Positions 16,342 to 24,205 of a stretch of 33,062 nt of DNA are shown in pieces; positions within the stretch are counted from its first letter, which is position 1; each line of letters starts with the position of its first letter. The stretch lies in assembly GCA_900320085.1 (NCBI GenBank), contig ONRC01000046.1:1-33062 (forward strand), in the 5' to 3' direction. This DNA comes from an uncultured Eubacteriales bacterium. GTDB lineage: Bacteria; Bacillota; Clostridia; Christensenellales; Aristaeellaceae. Position numbers and translations under genes: made by a program. The notes beneath the pieces are model-generated. The model was not told the origin of the DNA, did not search any database, and saw nothing but the letters and a program-made list of their open reading frames with translations.

Positions 16342-16456
16342 AAGGAGGCTCACTCACCTTCGTTCTGGATGAAAATGTAGCTTTCTCATTTTAAAGGGTT
16401 TGGCTGAAGCGTAAAACAAATTCATCCGAACTCTGCACTCTTTTTCATTCCCTTCG

Positions 16457-16507
16457 ATTATATCAGATAACAAAAAGAACTGCAAGAGAAAAATGAAAGC
16501 GTTTTCG
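16457..16507 (-). promoter_or_regulatory. Minus-strand sigma-A promoter with an upstream LacI/cre-like operator
   Basis: On the minus strand, TTGCAG (complement of 16480-16485) is 17 bp from a perfect TATAAT (complement of 16457-16462). TGAAAGCGTTTTCG (16494-16507) lies 8 bp beyond the -35 and fits the cre/LacI consensus TGWAANCGNTNWCA except for its last base. It drives the lacI-GH112-rhaM-yghZ-GH51 operon. Confidence 0.75.
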
Positions 16508-16574
16508 TATTATTTTTGTCCTGCCCGGCAGAAAGGGACAAAATATGAAATTTTCAAGACATTTCAGAAATGTA

Positions 16575-16616
16575 TTGACAAGACCATGGAAGAAATGTAT
16601 AATGAAAGCGCTAACA
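16575..16616 (+). promoter_or_regulatory. Consensus sigma-A promoter with an overlapping LacI/cre operator
   Basis: The -35 is TTGACA (16575-16580) and the -10 is TATAAT (16598-16603), with a 17-bp spacer, so both boxes are perfect. TGAAAGCGCTAACA (16603-16616) matches the cre consensus at every defined position and covers the transcription start, the classic place for repression. It drives the GH105-ABC transporter operon. The centres of the two operators are 109 bp apart. Confidence 0.85.
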
Positions 16617-16641
16617 AACACAACACAGGCGGTGAACGAAC

Positions 16642-17694
16642 ATGGACTATCGGGAAACGGCCAATAAAGTGCTCAATATGCTCAAACACGCCGATGGCAA
16701 CGACCCGTCCAACGGCCATCTGACCATGGACAACTGGGAGTGGCCCACCGGCGTTGCGCTGTACGGCATCTATAAAACCTATCAGCAGAGCGGCGACAAA
16801 GCCATCCTGGACTATCTGACCGGCTGGTACGCCGATATGCTGCACCGGGAAAAGCAGCCCCACCGCAACGTGAACACCGTCGCTCCCGTGTTGGCCCTCA
16901 CCTGCCTGTACGATGAAACCAAAAACCCTGAATACCTGCCCGTGATCGAAAGCTGGATCGACTGGGTGATGAAGGACATGCCCCGCACCGAGTACGGCGG
17001 CTTGCAGCACTGCACGGTGTGGAACAAGCATTACCAGCAGCTCTGGTGCGACACGCTGTTCATGGTATGCCTGTTCCTGGCCAAAGCCGGGATGGTGCTG
17101 AACCGGCCCGAGCTGATCGAGGAAGCGGAGTACCAGTTCCTCATGCATATCCGGTATCTGCAAAATAAAGTGAACGGGCTGTTCTACCACGGCTGGACCT
17201 TCGACCGCCGCCACAACTTCGCCGAGGCCTTCTGGGCCCGGGGCAACGCCTGGTTCACTGCCGCGGCCGTCGAGCTCTACGACATCACCAAACGCGAAAA
17301 CGCCGCCATGCGCATGATCAAATCCGCCTGGCAGGATCAGGCCCTGGCCCTGTGGAAGTACCAGCGGGTCAATGGATTGTACACCACGCTGATCAATATC
17401 GAAGAATGCTACTGCGAAACCAGCGCCACTGCCGCCATCGCCTACGGTATCCTGAAGGGCGTGCGCCTCGGGTGGCTGCCCCAGGAGCAGTACGCCCAGA
17501 TGGGCCTGCTGTCTGCAAATGCCGTACTGGACCAGATCGACGAGACCGGCGCGGTGCAGGGCGTTTCCGGCGGCACCGGCATGGGCCACGACCTGGAGCA
17601 CTATAAAAAGATCATCGTTACCCCTACCGCCTACGGCCAGGGCTTGACGTTCCTGATGCTGACGGAACTGATGAACGAGGAGTATTGGAGTTAA
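16642..17694 (+). CDS. Unsaturated rhamnogalacturonyl hydrolase, GH105 (YteR/YesR type)
   Basis: A 350-residue cytoplasmic (alpha/alpha)6-barrel enzyme. It removes the 4,5-unsaturated galacturonic acid from rhamnogalacturonan disaccharides left by lyases. It shows WEWPTGVALYGIY near the N-terminus and the catalytic Asp137 in QQLWCDTLFM, the equivalent of YteR Asp143. It also has AFWARGNAWF and a C-terminal TPTAYGQGLTFLML. The length is typical and there is no signal peptide. It has a weak ribosome binding site (GGCGGTGA). It is the first gene of the plus-strand operon. Confidence 0.93.
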   Translation: MDYRETANKVLNMLKHADGNDPSNGHLTMDNWEWPTGVALYGIYKTYQQSGDKAILDYLTGWYADMLHREKQPHRNVNTVAPVLALTCLYDETKNPEYLPVIESWIDWVMKDMPRTEYGGLQHCTVWNKHYQQLWCDTLFMVCLFLAKAGMVLNRPELIEEAEYQFLMHIRYLQNKVNGLFYHGWTFDRRHNFAEAFWARGNAWFTAAAVELYDITKRENAAMRMIKSAWQDQALALWKYQRVNGLYTTLINIEECYCETSATAAIAYGILKGVRLGWLPQEQYAQMGLLSANAVLDQIDETGAVQGVSGGTGMGHDLEHYKKIIVTPTAYGQGLTFLMLTELMNEEYWS

Positions 17695-17804
17695 ATAAAT
17701 TGATCTTGAACTATTATTCTGCAAACTGTTATTCGTTTGCGTGAAACAGAATTCTATAGTGAATTACATGATGAGTTTTGATTGATAAAAAGGAGGGATG
17801 TCCT

Positions 17805-19226
17805 ATGCCAGGTGGGGTTGCTATACAAAGAATAATCCTTGCCATAAGTATTGTTGCCGTTGGTATTCTTGGCATTATTGCTATGTGGCGGATTTTTACC
17901 AAGGCAGGGCAAAAAGGATGGAAAGCCCTTATTCCTGTAGTTAATACCTTTACTTTATGGCATATAGGCTGGTATGGAAGCATAAGCCTGATAGGTCTTT
18001 TGCTTTCTCTTGTTGGCGGTATATTATTCAGAATAGGTTATTCAACGGGCGGCGTATACAAAACAATTGGAATTGTTTTATTAGCTTTAACATCGCTTGC
18101 CACTCTTTACCTTCAAATCCAGTTTGGGATACATACTGCTGCACGTTTTAATCAATCCAAAGCATTTGGCATTGTAATGCTTGGGATATTGCATTTTATT
18201 GGTCTCTGTGTAATCGGCTTTGGTGCAGCACAATACAATCCAGTGGATTATAGAAATGATAATTCTATAGGCCATAGTACTTCAAGCGAAAAAAAGAAAT
18301 TACATGGAACAGGCGAAGAATATTGGCGAAAACTTGATGCCGATATTATTCGCGACAAATGGCTGTACCTGCTGCTGCTGCCGGGCTTGATCTACTTCAT
18401 CGTTTTCAAGTACCTGCCCATGTTCGGCATCGTGATCGCCTTTGAAAACTACGTGCCCTATTCCGGCGTGCTGGGCAGCGAATGGGTGGGACTCAAGTGG
18501 TTCCAGTACTTCTTTAAGTTCCCGGCCTGGGTGACGTATCTGACCAATACGCTGATCCTGAGCCTGATGAACATCATCTTCTACTTCCCCGCGCCCATCA
18601 TCCTGGCGCTGCTGCTCAACGAAATGCGGTCGCTGCGGTACAAAAAGCTGCTGCAGACGCTGCTGTACGTGCCCCACTTCATTTCCATCGTGATCGTGGT
18701 GTCCATCACCTTCGTGATGTTCGGGCCCTCCGGCATCGTGTACAAGGCCACGGAAATGGTGCTGGGCCACCCGATCAACTACATGGGCTCCCCTGACACC
18801 TTCCGCTGGATGATCATCGGCCAGACGGTGTGGAAGGAAACCGGCTGGGGCACCATCATCTTCCTGGCCGCCCTGACCAACGTGGACACCCAGCTGTACG
18901 AGGCCGCCATGGTGGACGGCGCCGGACGTCTGCGCCGCCTGTGGCACATCACCCTGCCCGCCATCCGGTCCACCATCGTGCTGATGCTGATCCTGCGCAT
19001 GGGCAGCGTGCTGGATACCGGCTATGACCACCTGATCCTGATGGCCAACCCCCTCAACCGCAAGGCCAGCCAAACCCTGGACGTGTTCGTGTATCAGCAG
19101 GGCATTCAGTCCGGCCAGTTCAGCTACGCTTCCGCAATCGGCCTGATGAAGTCCATCGTGAGCGTGACGCTGGTCGTGTCTTCCAACAAGATCGCGCACC
19201 TGCTGGGCGAGCAGGGCCTGTACTGA
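17805..19226 (+). CDS. DUF5684-like membrane domain fused to an LplB-type ABC sugar permease
   Basis: 473 residues. Residues about 8-145 form a four-helix domain with the DUF5684 hallmarks KAGQKGWKALIPVVNTF and AARFNQSKAFGIVMLGILHF. A polar linker (about 146-185) follows. Residues 186-473 are a complete six-helix LplB-type permease (DKWLYLLLLPGLIYFIVFKY, EAA loop LYEAAMVDGAGRLRRLWHITLP). The first half is AT-rich (about 35 percent GC on three hand-counted lines, against about 60 percent after 18360). No in-frame start codon exists between the linker and the permease's first helix, so the permease can only be made as the fusion. The start is ATG 17805 after AAAGGAGG. Either a real recent fusion or an assembly join. 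Confidence 0.85.
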   Translation: MPGGVAIQRIILAISIVAVGILGIIAMWRIFTKAGQKGWKALIPVVNTFTLWHIGWYGSISLIGLLLSLVGGILFRIGYSTGGVYKTIGIVLLALTSLATLYLQIQFGIHTAARFNQSKAFGIVMLGILHFIGLCVIGFGAAQYNPVDYRNDNSIGHSTSSEKKKLHGTGEEYWRKLDADIIRDKWLYLLLLPGLIYFIVFKYLPMFGIVIAFENYVPYSGVLGSEWVGLKWFQYFFKFPAWVTYLTNTLILSLMNIIFYFPAPIILALLLNEMRSLRYKKLLQTLLYVPHFISIVIVVSITFVMFGPSGIVYKATEMVLGHPINYMGSPDTFRWMIIGQTVWKETGWGTIIFLAALTNVDTQLYEAAMVDGAGRLRRLWHITLPAIRSTIVLMLILRMGSVLDTGYDHLILMANPLNRKASQTLDVFVYQQGIQSGQFSYASAIGLMKSIVSVTLVVSSNKIAHLLGEQGLY

Positions 19227-19242
19227 GAAAAGAGGATTGACC

Positions 19243-20169
19243 ATGGCAGAGCAAGCTATTTCTCCCAAGAACAAAAAGATGATCGAATCCTCCGGCCCCG
19301 TGGGCCAGAACGCCACGGTGGGCAGCCGCATCTTCGACGTGCTGAACTACCTGATCGTCACCCTGATCGCCATCACCACGATCATCCCCTTCGTTTATAT
19401 CATCGGCGCGTCCTTCGCCACGGAATATGAAATCGCCACCCGGCCCATGTTCTTCATTCCCCAGGACGTGTCCATCGCCGCTTACCAGTACATCTTTTCT
19501 TCCAATAAGATCCTGCGCGGCTTTGCCAACTCCATCTTCATCACCGCCGCTGGCACGGCCATCAACCTGTTCTTTACCGTCACCATGGCTTACGCCATTT
19601 CCAAGCCCCGGCTGCGCGGCCGCAATTTCTTCCTGAACATGGTCATCTTCTCCATGTTCTTCAGCGGCGGCATGATCCCCGGCTACATCGTGGTGGCCAA
19701 CATCCTGAACCTGAAAAACACCTTCTGGTCCGTGCTGCTCCCCGGCGCGATCAGCGCGTATAACATGATGATCGTGAAGAACTTCTTCCAGGGCATCCCC
19801 CAGGAGCTGGAAGAATCCGCCTCCATCGACGGCTGCACGGACATCGGCGTGCTGCTCAAGATCGTGCTGCCCCTGAGCCTTCCCGTGCTGGCCACCTTCG
19901 GCCTGTTCTACGCCGTGGGCCACTGGAACGCCTACTTCAGCGCCATGATCTACATGACCGGCGCCAAGGAAAAATGGCCCCTGCAGGTGCTGCTGCGCAA
20001 CGGCACCGCTGGCGACATGGCCAACATGGCGGACGACTTTGTCCAGCCCCCTGAACAGTCCATCAAGATGGCCGTCATCGTGGTGTCCACCGTGCCCATC
20101 ATGTGCGTGTACCCCTTCCTGCAGAAGTACTTCGTCAAGGGCGTTATGGTTGGCGCGCTGAAGGGCTGA
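19243..20169 (+). CDS. ABC sugar transporter permease, YtcP type
   Basis: 308 residues with six membrane helices, the partner of the LplB-type permease in importers of oligosaccharides. After a polar N-terminus come IVTLIAITTIIPFVYIIGASF, AMAYAISKPRLRGRN-like cytoplasmic turns, the EAA loop QELEESASIDGCTDIGVLLKIVLP, and the typical end FVKGVMVGALKG. It starts 16 bases after the previous stop (ATG 19243, AGAGGA site). No ATPase gene is nearby, as usual for this class, which shares an MsmX-type ATPase encoded elsewhere. Confidence 0.93.
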   Translation: MAEQAISPKNKKMIESSGPVGQNATVGSRIFDVLNYLIVTLIAITTIIPFVYIIGASFATEYEIATRPMFFIPQDVSIAAYQYIFSSNKILRGFANSIFITAAGTAINLFFTVTMAYAISKPRLRGRNFFLNMVIFSMFFSGGMIPGYIVVANILNLKNTFWSVLLPGAISAYNMMIVKNFFQGIPQELEESASIDGCTDIGVLLKIVLPLSLPVLATFGLFYAVGHWNAYFSAMIYMTGAKEKWPLQVLLRNGTAGDMANMADDFVQPPEQSIKMAVIVVSTVPIMCVYPFLQKYFVKGVMVGALKG

Positions 20170-20178
20170 TGCGTTCAG

Positions 20179-20297
20179 GTAGGAAGTAGGAGGTAGGAAG
20201 TAGGAGGTTTTATTAGCTGGACATACATGCAGGACAGCTTGCATAAATGTCAGATCAAAATAAACCTCCTACCTCCTACTTCCAACCTCCTACCTCC
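20179..20297. repeat. Inverted heptamer-array element, family B complete copy
   Basis: The left arm has four GTAGGAR units plus a GTTTTAT end (20179-20213). The right arm has five units AACCTCC, TACCTCC, TACTTCC, AACCTCC, TACCTCC (20263-20297). About 50 unique bases separate them. The arms pair with few mismatches. It starts 9 bases after the permease stop, inside the transporter operon, ahead of the solute-binding protein gene. Confidence 0.9.
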
Positions 20298-20370
20298 AAC
20301 TCCGGTTATCCGCGGCGCAGCGTGTTTCGCGCCGCTGAACGATAACAAAATTTTAAAGGAGGAAACATCC

Positions 20371-21870
20371 ATGAAGAAACTGGTCGCTCTGTTCCTGGCG
20401 CTGGTGATGGTGCTGTCCCTGGCGAGCTTCGCCGCCGCGGAAGAACCCTTTGAAATCAGCGTGCTGCTGCCTCAGTTCCCCTCCGACATCGACTTCGTGA
20501 TGGAGAACAACCCCGTTCTCAAGGCCATCGAAGAAAAGTCCGGCGTGAAGCTGAACATTCAGTGGGGCCCCAACTCCACCTATGGCGACATCCTGAACAC
20601 CACCCTGGCGGACAAGAATCCCCCCATGCTGGTGGCTGCCACGGATGCCCGCGCTCCCATCATTGTCAACTCCGCCCGCGCCGGCGCGTTCTGGGATCTG
20701 ACCGAAGCGGTGAAGGATGCTGAAAACTATCCTTACCTGGCCGCTGGCAACCCCGGCGTTTATGCCAACATCGCTGTGGACGGCCATATCTACGGCATCT
20801 ATCGTTCCCGCGCGTTCCCCCGCGGCGGCATCTACTATCGCTGCGACATCGCCAAGGAAGTGGGCTTTGACCGCGAAGTGAAGACCATCGAGGACCTGAC
20901 CGAACTGGCTGAAAAGCTGGCTGGTTACAGCAAGGACACCTATGCGCTGAATATGTGCTCCTACACCGCCGGCACCATCAACGTGATCACCGTGGCCTTC
21001 GGCGCTCCCAACACCTGGGGCGTGGACGCGGACGGCAACATCTATCCCGCTCATAAGTCCGAAGGCTACAAGAAGGGCCTGGACTGGCTGCGTCATCTGT
21101 ACGAAATCGGCGGCATCGACCCCAACTTCGCTCAGATTTCCACCTCTGACTGGGACAACATCGAACGCACCAACAAGGCTTTCATGCGCTTTGACTGCCT
21201 GGACAACGCGCACCGTCAGCAGGAATGGTTTGAAACCAACGCTGGCGTGACCGAGCAGATCTTCCAGTCTGTGGGCCCCGTGGCCAAGGAAGACGGCTCC
21301 ATCACCGTGTGGCCCCAGAATCCCGGCTTCAACGGCGAGATCCTGGTCACCAAGTCTGTTTCCGAAGCTGATCTGCCCAAGGTGCTGGCGTTCCTCAACT
21401 GGTGCAACAGCAGCGAAGGCCAGACCATCATCAACGCCGGTCTGGAAGGCCTGACCTACGATGTGCAGGATGGCCACCGCGTGGTTCCCGAAGAAAAGAA
21501 GGACGAATACAGCAAGAACTCCCAGATGTACCACAACAACATCAACCAGCTGGGCATGGGCGTTGCGGGCAACCTGGAAGACCCCAAGGCCGAAGTGAAC
21601 CGCGGCTACACTCAGCTGCGTCAGCGCTATGAAGACCTGAACGCGCTGCTGGCTCCTTACGCCGTGACCAACCCCTGCTATCCCTTCGTGAGCGAAACCT
21701 ACACCGCCTTCGGCGCGCAGCTGGATCAGATCATCTCTGACGCTGCCGTGCAGTACATCGCCGGCCAGATCGACGAAGCGGGCCTGCAGGCTGCCTGGGA
21801 CGACTGGGCTGCTCAGGGCGGCGACGCCATCACCATGGAATACAACGAAGCTTATCATGCTGCGCAGTAA
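20371..21870 (+). CDS. Extracellular sugar-binding protein of the LplB/YtcP transporter (LipO type)
   Basis: 499 residues. A signal peptide (KKLVALFLALVMVLSLASFAAA, cleavage before EEPF) is followed by a long type of family 1 binding protein. Typical segments include DLTEAVKDAENYPYL, GIYRSRAFPRGGIYYRCDIAKEVGFD and LNWCNSSEGQTIINAGLEGLTYDV. There is no lipobox cysteine, so anchoring is unclear. It should capture the pectin- or xylan-derived oligosaccharides for this operon. The start is ATG 20371 behind AAAGGAGGAAAC. The longer open frame from 20227 is translated repeat DNA. Confidence 0.92.
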   Translation: MKKLVALFLALVMVLSLASFAAAEEPFEISVLLPQFPSDIDFVMENNPVLKAIEEKSGVKLNIQWGPNSTYGDILNTTLADKNPPMLVAATDARAPIIVNSARAGAFWDLTEAVKDAENYPYLAAGNPGVYANIAVDGHIYGIYRSRAFPRGGIYYRCDIAKEVGFDREVKTIEDLTELAEKLAGYSKDTYALNMCSYTAGTINVITVAFGAPNTWGVDADGNIYPAHKSEGYKKGLDWLRHLYEIGGIDPNFAQISTSDWDNIERTNKAFMRFDCLDNAHRQQEWFETNAGVTEQIFQSVGPVAKEDGSITVWPQNPGFNGEILVTKSVSEADLPKVLAFLNWCNSSEGQTIINAGLEGLTYDVQDGHRVVPEEKKDEYSKNSQMYHNNINQLGMGVAGNLEDPKAEVNRGYTQLRQRYEDLNALLAPYAVTNPCYPFVSETYTAFGAQLDQIISDAAVQYIAGQIDEAGLQAAWDDWAAQGGDAITMEYNEAYHAAQ

Positions 21871-21891
21871 TTCCAAACAGAAATAATTCTT

Positions 21892-21924
21892 GGGCTGCCG
21901 CTTTCATCTTGAGGGCGGCAGCCC
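21892..21924 (+). promoter_or_regulatory. Intercistronic hairpin before the deacetylase gene
   Basis: A perfect 10-bp stem (GGGCTGCCGC 21892-21901 with 21915-21924) has a 13-base loop, 21 bases after the binding-protein stop and without a U-run. It is more likely a 3'-end stabiliser for the abundant binding-protein message, or a partial attenuator, than a full terminator. Confidence 0.6.
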
Positions 21925-21943
21925 TCTCTATGCGGAGGAACAT

Positions 21944-22750
21944 ATGAACAAGGTATACACCTGCTATCCCGGCGGGAAGCACAAAGCCCTTACCATGAGC
22001 TACGACGACGGGCGGACTTATGACCGGCAGCTTGTGGAGATTTTTAATAAGTACGGCATCAAGGGCACCTTTCATCTGAACAGCGGCTTTTTAGGCGATG
22101 AAAGGCACATCACCCAGGAAGAAGTGAAAACCCTGTACGTGGGGCATGAGGTATCCTGCCACACCGTCACCCATCCCACCATCGCCCGCTGCCCGCTGCC
22201 CGAGGTGGCTCAGGAAGTGCTGGATGACCGGCGGGCGCTGGAGGCGCTGTGCGGGTATCCGGTCCGGGGCCTGAGCTATCCCAACGGCTCCCTGAGCAAG
22301 GAAATCGAAGCGCTGCTGCCTGCCTGCGGCATCAAGTATTCCCGGGTGGTGGGGTCTAGCGACAGCTTCGCCCTGCCGGAAAATCCCCTGCGCTGGCAGG
22401 CTACCTGCCATCATAACCATCGGCTGATGGAGCTGGGGGAACAATTCCTGGGGCTGTTCAAAAAACAATATCTCTACCTCATGTACGTCTGGGGCCACAG
22501 CTATGAGTTCAACGATAAGGACAATTGGGACCTGATCGAGGGCTTCTGCAAGCTGGTGGGCGGCCGGGACGATATTTGGTACTGCACCAATATCCAGTTC
22601 ATTGACTATATGGAGGACGCTGCCCGGCTGCAATTCGCCGCCGATAATTCCTTCGTCCGTAACCCCAACGCCCAGGACGTGTGGATTTCCGTCAACGACC
22701 AGGCGCCCATCGCCGTTCCCGCGGGGGAACTGATCCTGCTGGATAAGTGA
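21944..22750 (+). CDS. Polysaccharide deacetylase family protein (CE4, NodB fold)
   Basis: A 268-residue metal-dependent deacetylase-like protein without a signal peptide. TMSYDDG provides the catalytic and metal Asp (D21, D22). SCHTVTHP provides the two metal His (H73, H77). GLSYPNGSLS and LYLMYVWGHSYEF are the later motifs. In this operon it may remove acetyl groups from imported pectin or xylan oligomers. The substrate is inferred, and peptidoglycan-type activity is unlikely for an intracellular protein. The start is ATG 21944 after GCGGAGGAAC. Confidence 0.85.
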   Translation: MNKVYTCYPGGKHKALTMSYDDGRTYDRQLVEIFNKYGIKGTFHLNSGFLGDERHITQEEVKTLYVGHEVSCHTVTHPTIARCPLPEVAQEVLDDRRALEALCGYPVRGLSYPNGSLSKEIEALLPACGIKYSRVVGSSDSFALPENPLRWQATCHHNHRLMELGEQFLGLFKKQYLYLMYVWGHSYEFNDKDNWDLIEGFCKLVGGRDDIWYCTNIQFIDYMEDAARLQFAADNSFVRNPNAQDVWISVNDQAPIAVPAGELILLDK

Positions 22751-22783
22751 TGAATGAAAGGACGCTTTAAAACACTTGCGTTT

Positions 22784-22818
22784 TAGAGTGCAGAGTTCAG
22801 AGTGCAGAGTACAGATTG
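22784..22818. repeat. Heptamer array, family A copy 4, left arm only
   Basis: Five units: TAGAGTG, CAGAGTT, CAGAGTG, CAGAGTA and CAGATTG, ending in the same CAGATTGAT as the other family A left arms. It starts 34 bases after the deacetylase stop. Its expected right arm is replaced by a family C element. Confidence 0.85.
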
Positions 22819-22859
22819 ATCATGATTACACGAAGAAACTGTTTCTGCGAACGTTACTC

Positions 22860-23003
22860 TGTCATCCCGACCGAAGCGAAGGCGAGAGCCGAAGCGTAGT
22901 GGAGGGACCTGGGAGAAGCACAAGCACTCAAGCAACCTGATATCTAACTCTCAGGTCCCTCGACTTCGCCTCACCTCTGGTTCGGCTTCGCTCGGGATGA
23001 CAA
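22860..23003. repeat. Family C inverted repeat, copy 3
   Basis: About 144 bases with the same GTCATCCCG and CGGGATGACA ends and GGAGGGACCTG/CAGGTCCCTCGACTTCGCC arms. The core is diverged (CACTCAAGCAACCTGATATC). It sits between the family A left arm and another heptamer array. Confidence 0.8.
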
Positions 23004-23073
23004 TGTTTGTTGGGTGGAAAAATGTCTGTCCGTTCATTTCAAAGCGTGCAGTTGATCTGCCACTATATGAAAC

Positions 23074-23101
23074 TACACTCTCCACTCTTCACACTCCACA
23101 C
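23074..23101. repeat. Heptamer array, TACACTC/TCCACAC type, right-arm orientation
   Basis: Four 7-base units: TACACTC, TCCACTC, TTCACAC and TCCACAC, 38 bases before the start of the PL22-like gene. The unit differs from the CAGAGTN left arm at 22784, so the two are probably remnants of different elements. The gap 22751-23138 contains no gene. Confidence 0.6.
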
Positions 23102-23138
23102 TAAGTCATATAAAGCGCCCAACAAAAAAGGAGCCTTT

Positions 23139-24200
23139 ATGAAAATTTACAACGACCCCATTACCGGGTATGAGATCCGGAAATACACCGACGGGCCGGA
23201 GCGCAACGCCAAGCTGTATTTCACCTGCGAAAACTTTTCCCTGGACGACCAATACTTTTTCTTCATGAAAAATTCCATGCAGAAGGAATTGGGCGGCGGC
23301 TGCTACAAGGCCAACGTGGAAACGGGCGAATTGATCCAGGTGACGAACGACGACTATCGGGGCTTCGCCACCGACCGGGAAAAGAATATCGGCTATACCT
23401 GCAAAAACGACACTGAGGTGTACGCCGTTGACCTGACGACCAACGAGATGACCAAGGTGGGCGATCTGCCCAAGGGCGGGCAGATCACCGGCCACTTGAC
23501 CGCCGCCAACACGGGGCGCATCGCGTGCAGCTATCACCTGGCGAATAAGTATTACGCCCTGGTGATCCTGGACCCCGGCAAGGAAGCGGAGATCGTGTAC
23601 CAATCCGACTATCGGTTGGGCCACGCCCAAATCTGCCCCACCGACGAAAACCTGATTTTCTACATCCACGAAACCGAGGGCGACGCCTTCCAGCGCACCT
23701 GGATGTTTGACGTGAAGGAGCGTTACGTCCGGCCCTATTATGTGGAGCACCCCAGCGAATGGATCACCCATGAGGTGTGGGCGGCGGACGGAAGCGAAAT
23801 GGCCATGATGAAGCTGGACCCCGCCGGGTTCGTGAACGGGGAAAAGGGCGAAACCCACACCGGCAATATCATCATCGGTGACAAGGACGGGCGGCATTTC
23901 GACGTGGCGGCCACGGAAACCCAGCTGCTGCATCCCTGCCTGAGCCGGGACAAAAAATGGCTCTGCGCCGACCGCATCAGCTACCTGGGCACCCGCATCC
24001 AGGAGGGCGTGGTGCTGATCGAGCGGGCCACGGGCAAGGCCAAATTCATCGCGTCCACCGGCTCCTGCAAAACCGGGGCCGACCATCAGCATCCCTCGTT
24101 CAACCGCAAGGGCGATCAGATCCTGTTTTCCAATCCCGATGAAAACGGATTGGCTCAGGTGTGCGTGATCGATCTGCATCAGGTATGGAAGGATTGGTGA
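23139..24200 (+). CDS. Oligogalacturonate lyase-like protein (PL22 family, seven-bladed beta-propeller)
   Basis: A 354-residue cytoplasmic protein. The chain reads as a beta-propeller with blade-like repeats. YRLGHAQICPTDENLIFYIHE, WITHEVWAADGSEM and the C-terminal DHQHPSFNRKGDQILFSNPDENG parallel the conserved His-rich strands of oligogalacturonide lyases, which split unsaturated digalacturonate. Candidate metal or base residues are the His in GHAQ, THEVW, LLHP and DHQHP, but I could not match every metal ligand of the enterobacterial enzyme. The start is ATG 23139 after AAAGGAGCC. Its stop overlaps the alternative GTG start of the next gene. Confidence 0.7.
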   Translation: MKIYNDPITGYEIRKYTDGPERNAKLYFTCENFSLDDQYFFFMKNSMQKELGGGCYKANVETGELIQVTNDDYRGFATDREKNIGYTCKNDTEVYAVDLTTNEMTKVGDLPKGGQITGHLTAANTGRIACSYHLANKYYALVILDPGKEAEIVYQSDYRLGHAQICPTDENLIFYIHETEGDAFQRTWMFDVKERYVRPYYVEHPSEWITHEVWAADGSEMAMMKLDPAGFVNGEKGETHTGNIIIGDKDGRHFDVAATETQLLHPCLSRDKKWLCADRISYLGTRIQEGVVLIERATGKAKFIASTGSCKTGADHQHPSFNRKGDQILFSNPDENGLAQVCVIDLHQVWKDW

Positions 24201-24205
24201 AAGCA

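Noticed and set aside
17677..18326. The words GAGGAGTATTGG (17677) and GAAGAATATTGG (18315), both encoding EEYW, flank the AT-rich segment like a target-site duplication.
   Set aside because: Only 10 of 12 bases agree and both differences are synonymous third-position changes. No terminal inverted repeats lie next to them, so coincidence or remote homology is as likely.
20227..20370. A 48-residue N-terminal extension of the sugar-binding protein.
   Set aside because: It runs through the right arm of a family B element. The strong AAAGGAGG site and the signal peptide begin at 20371.
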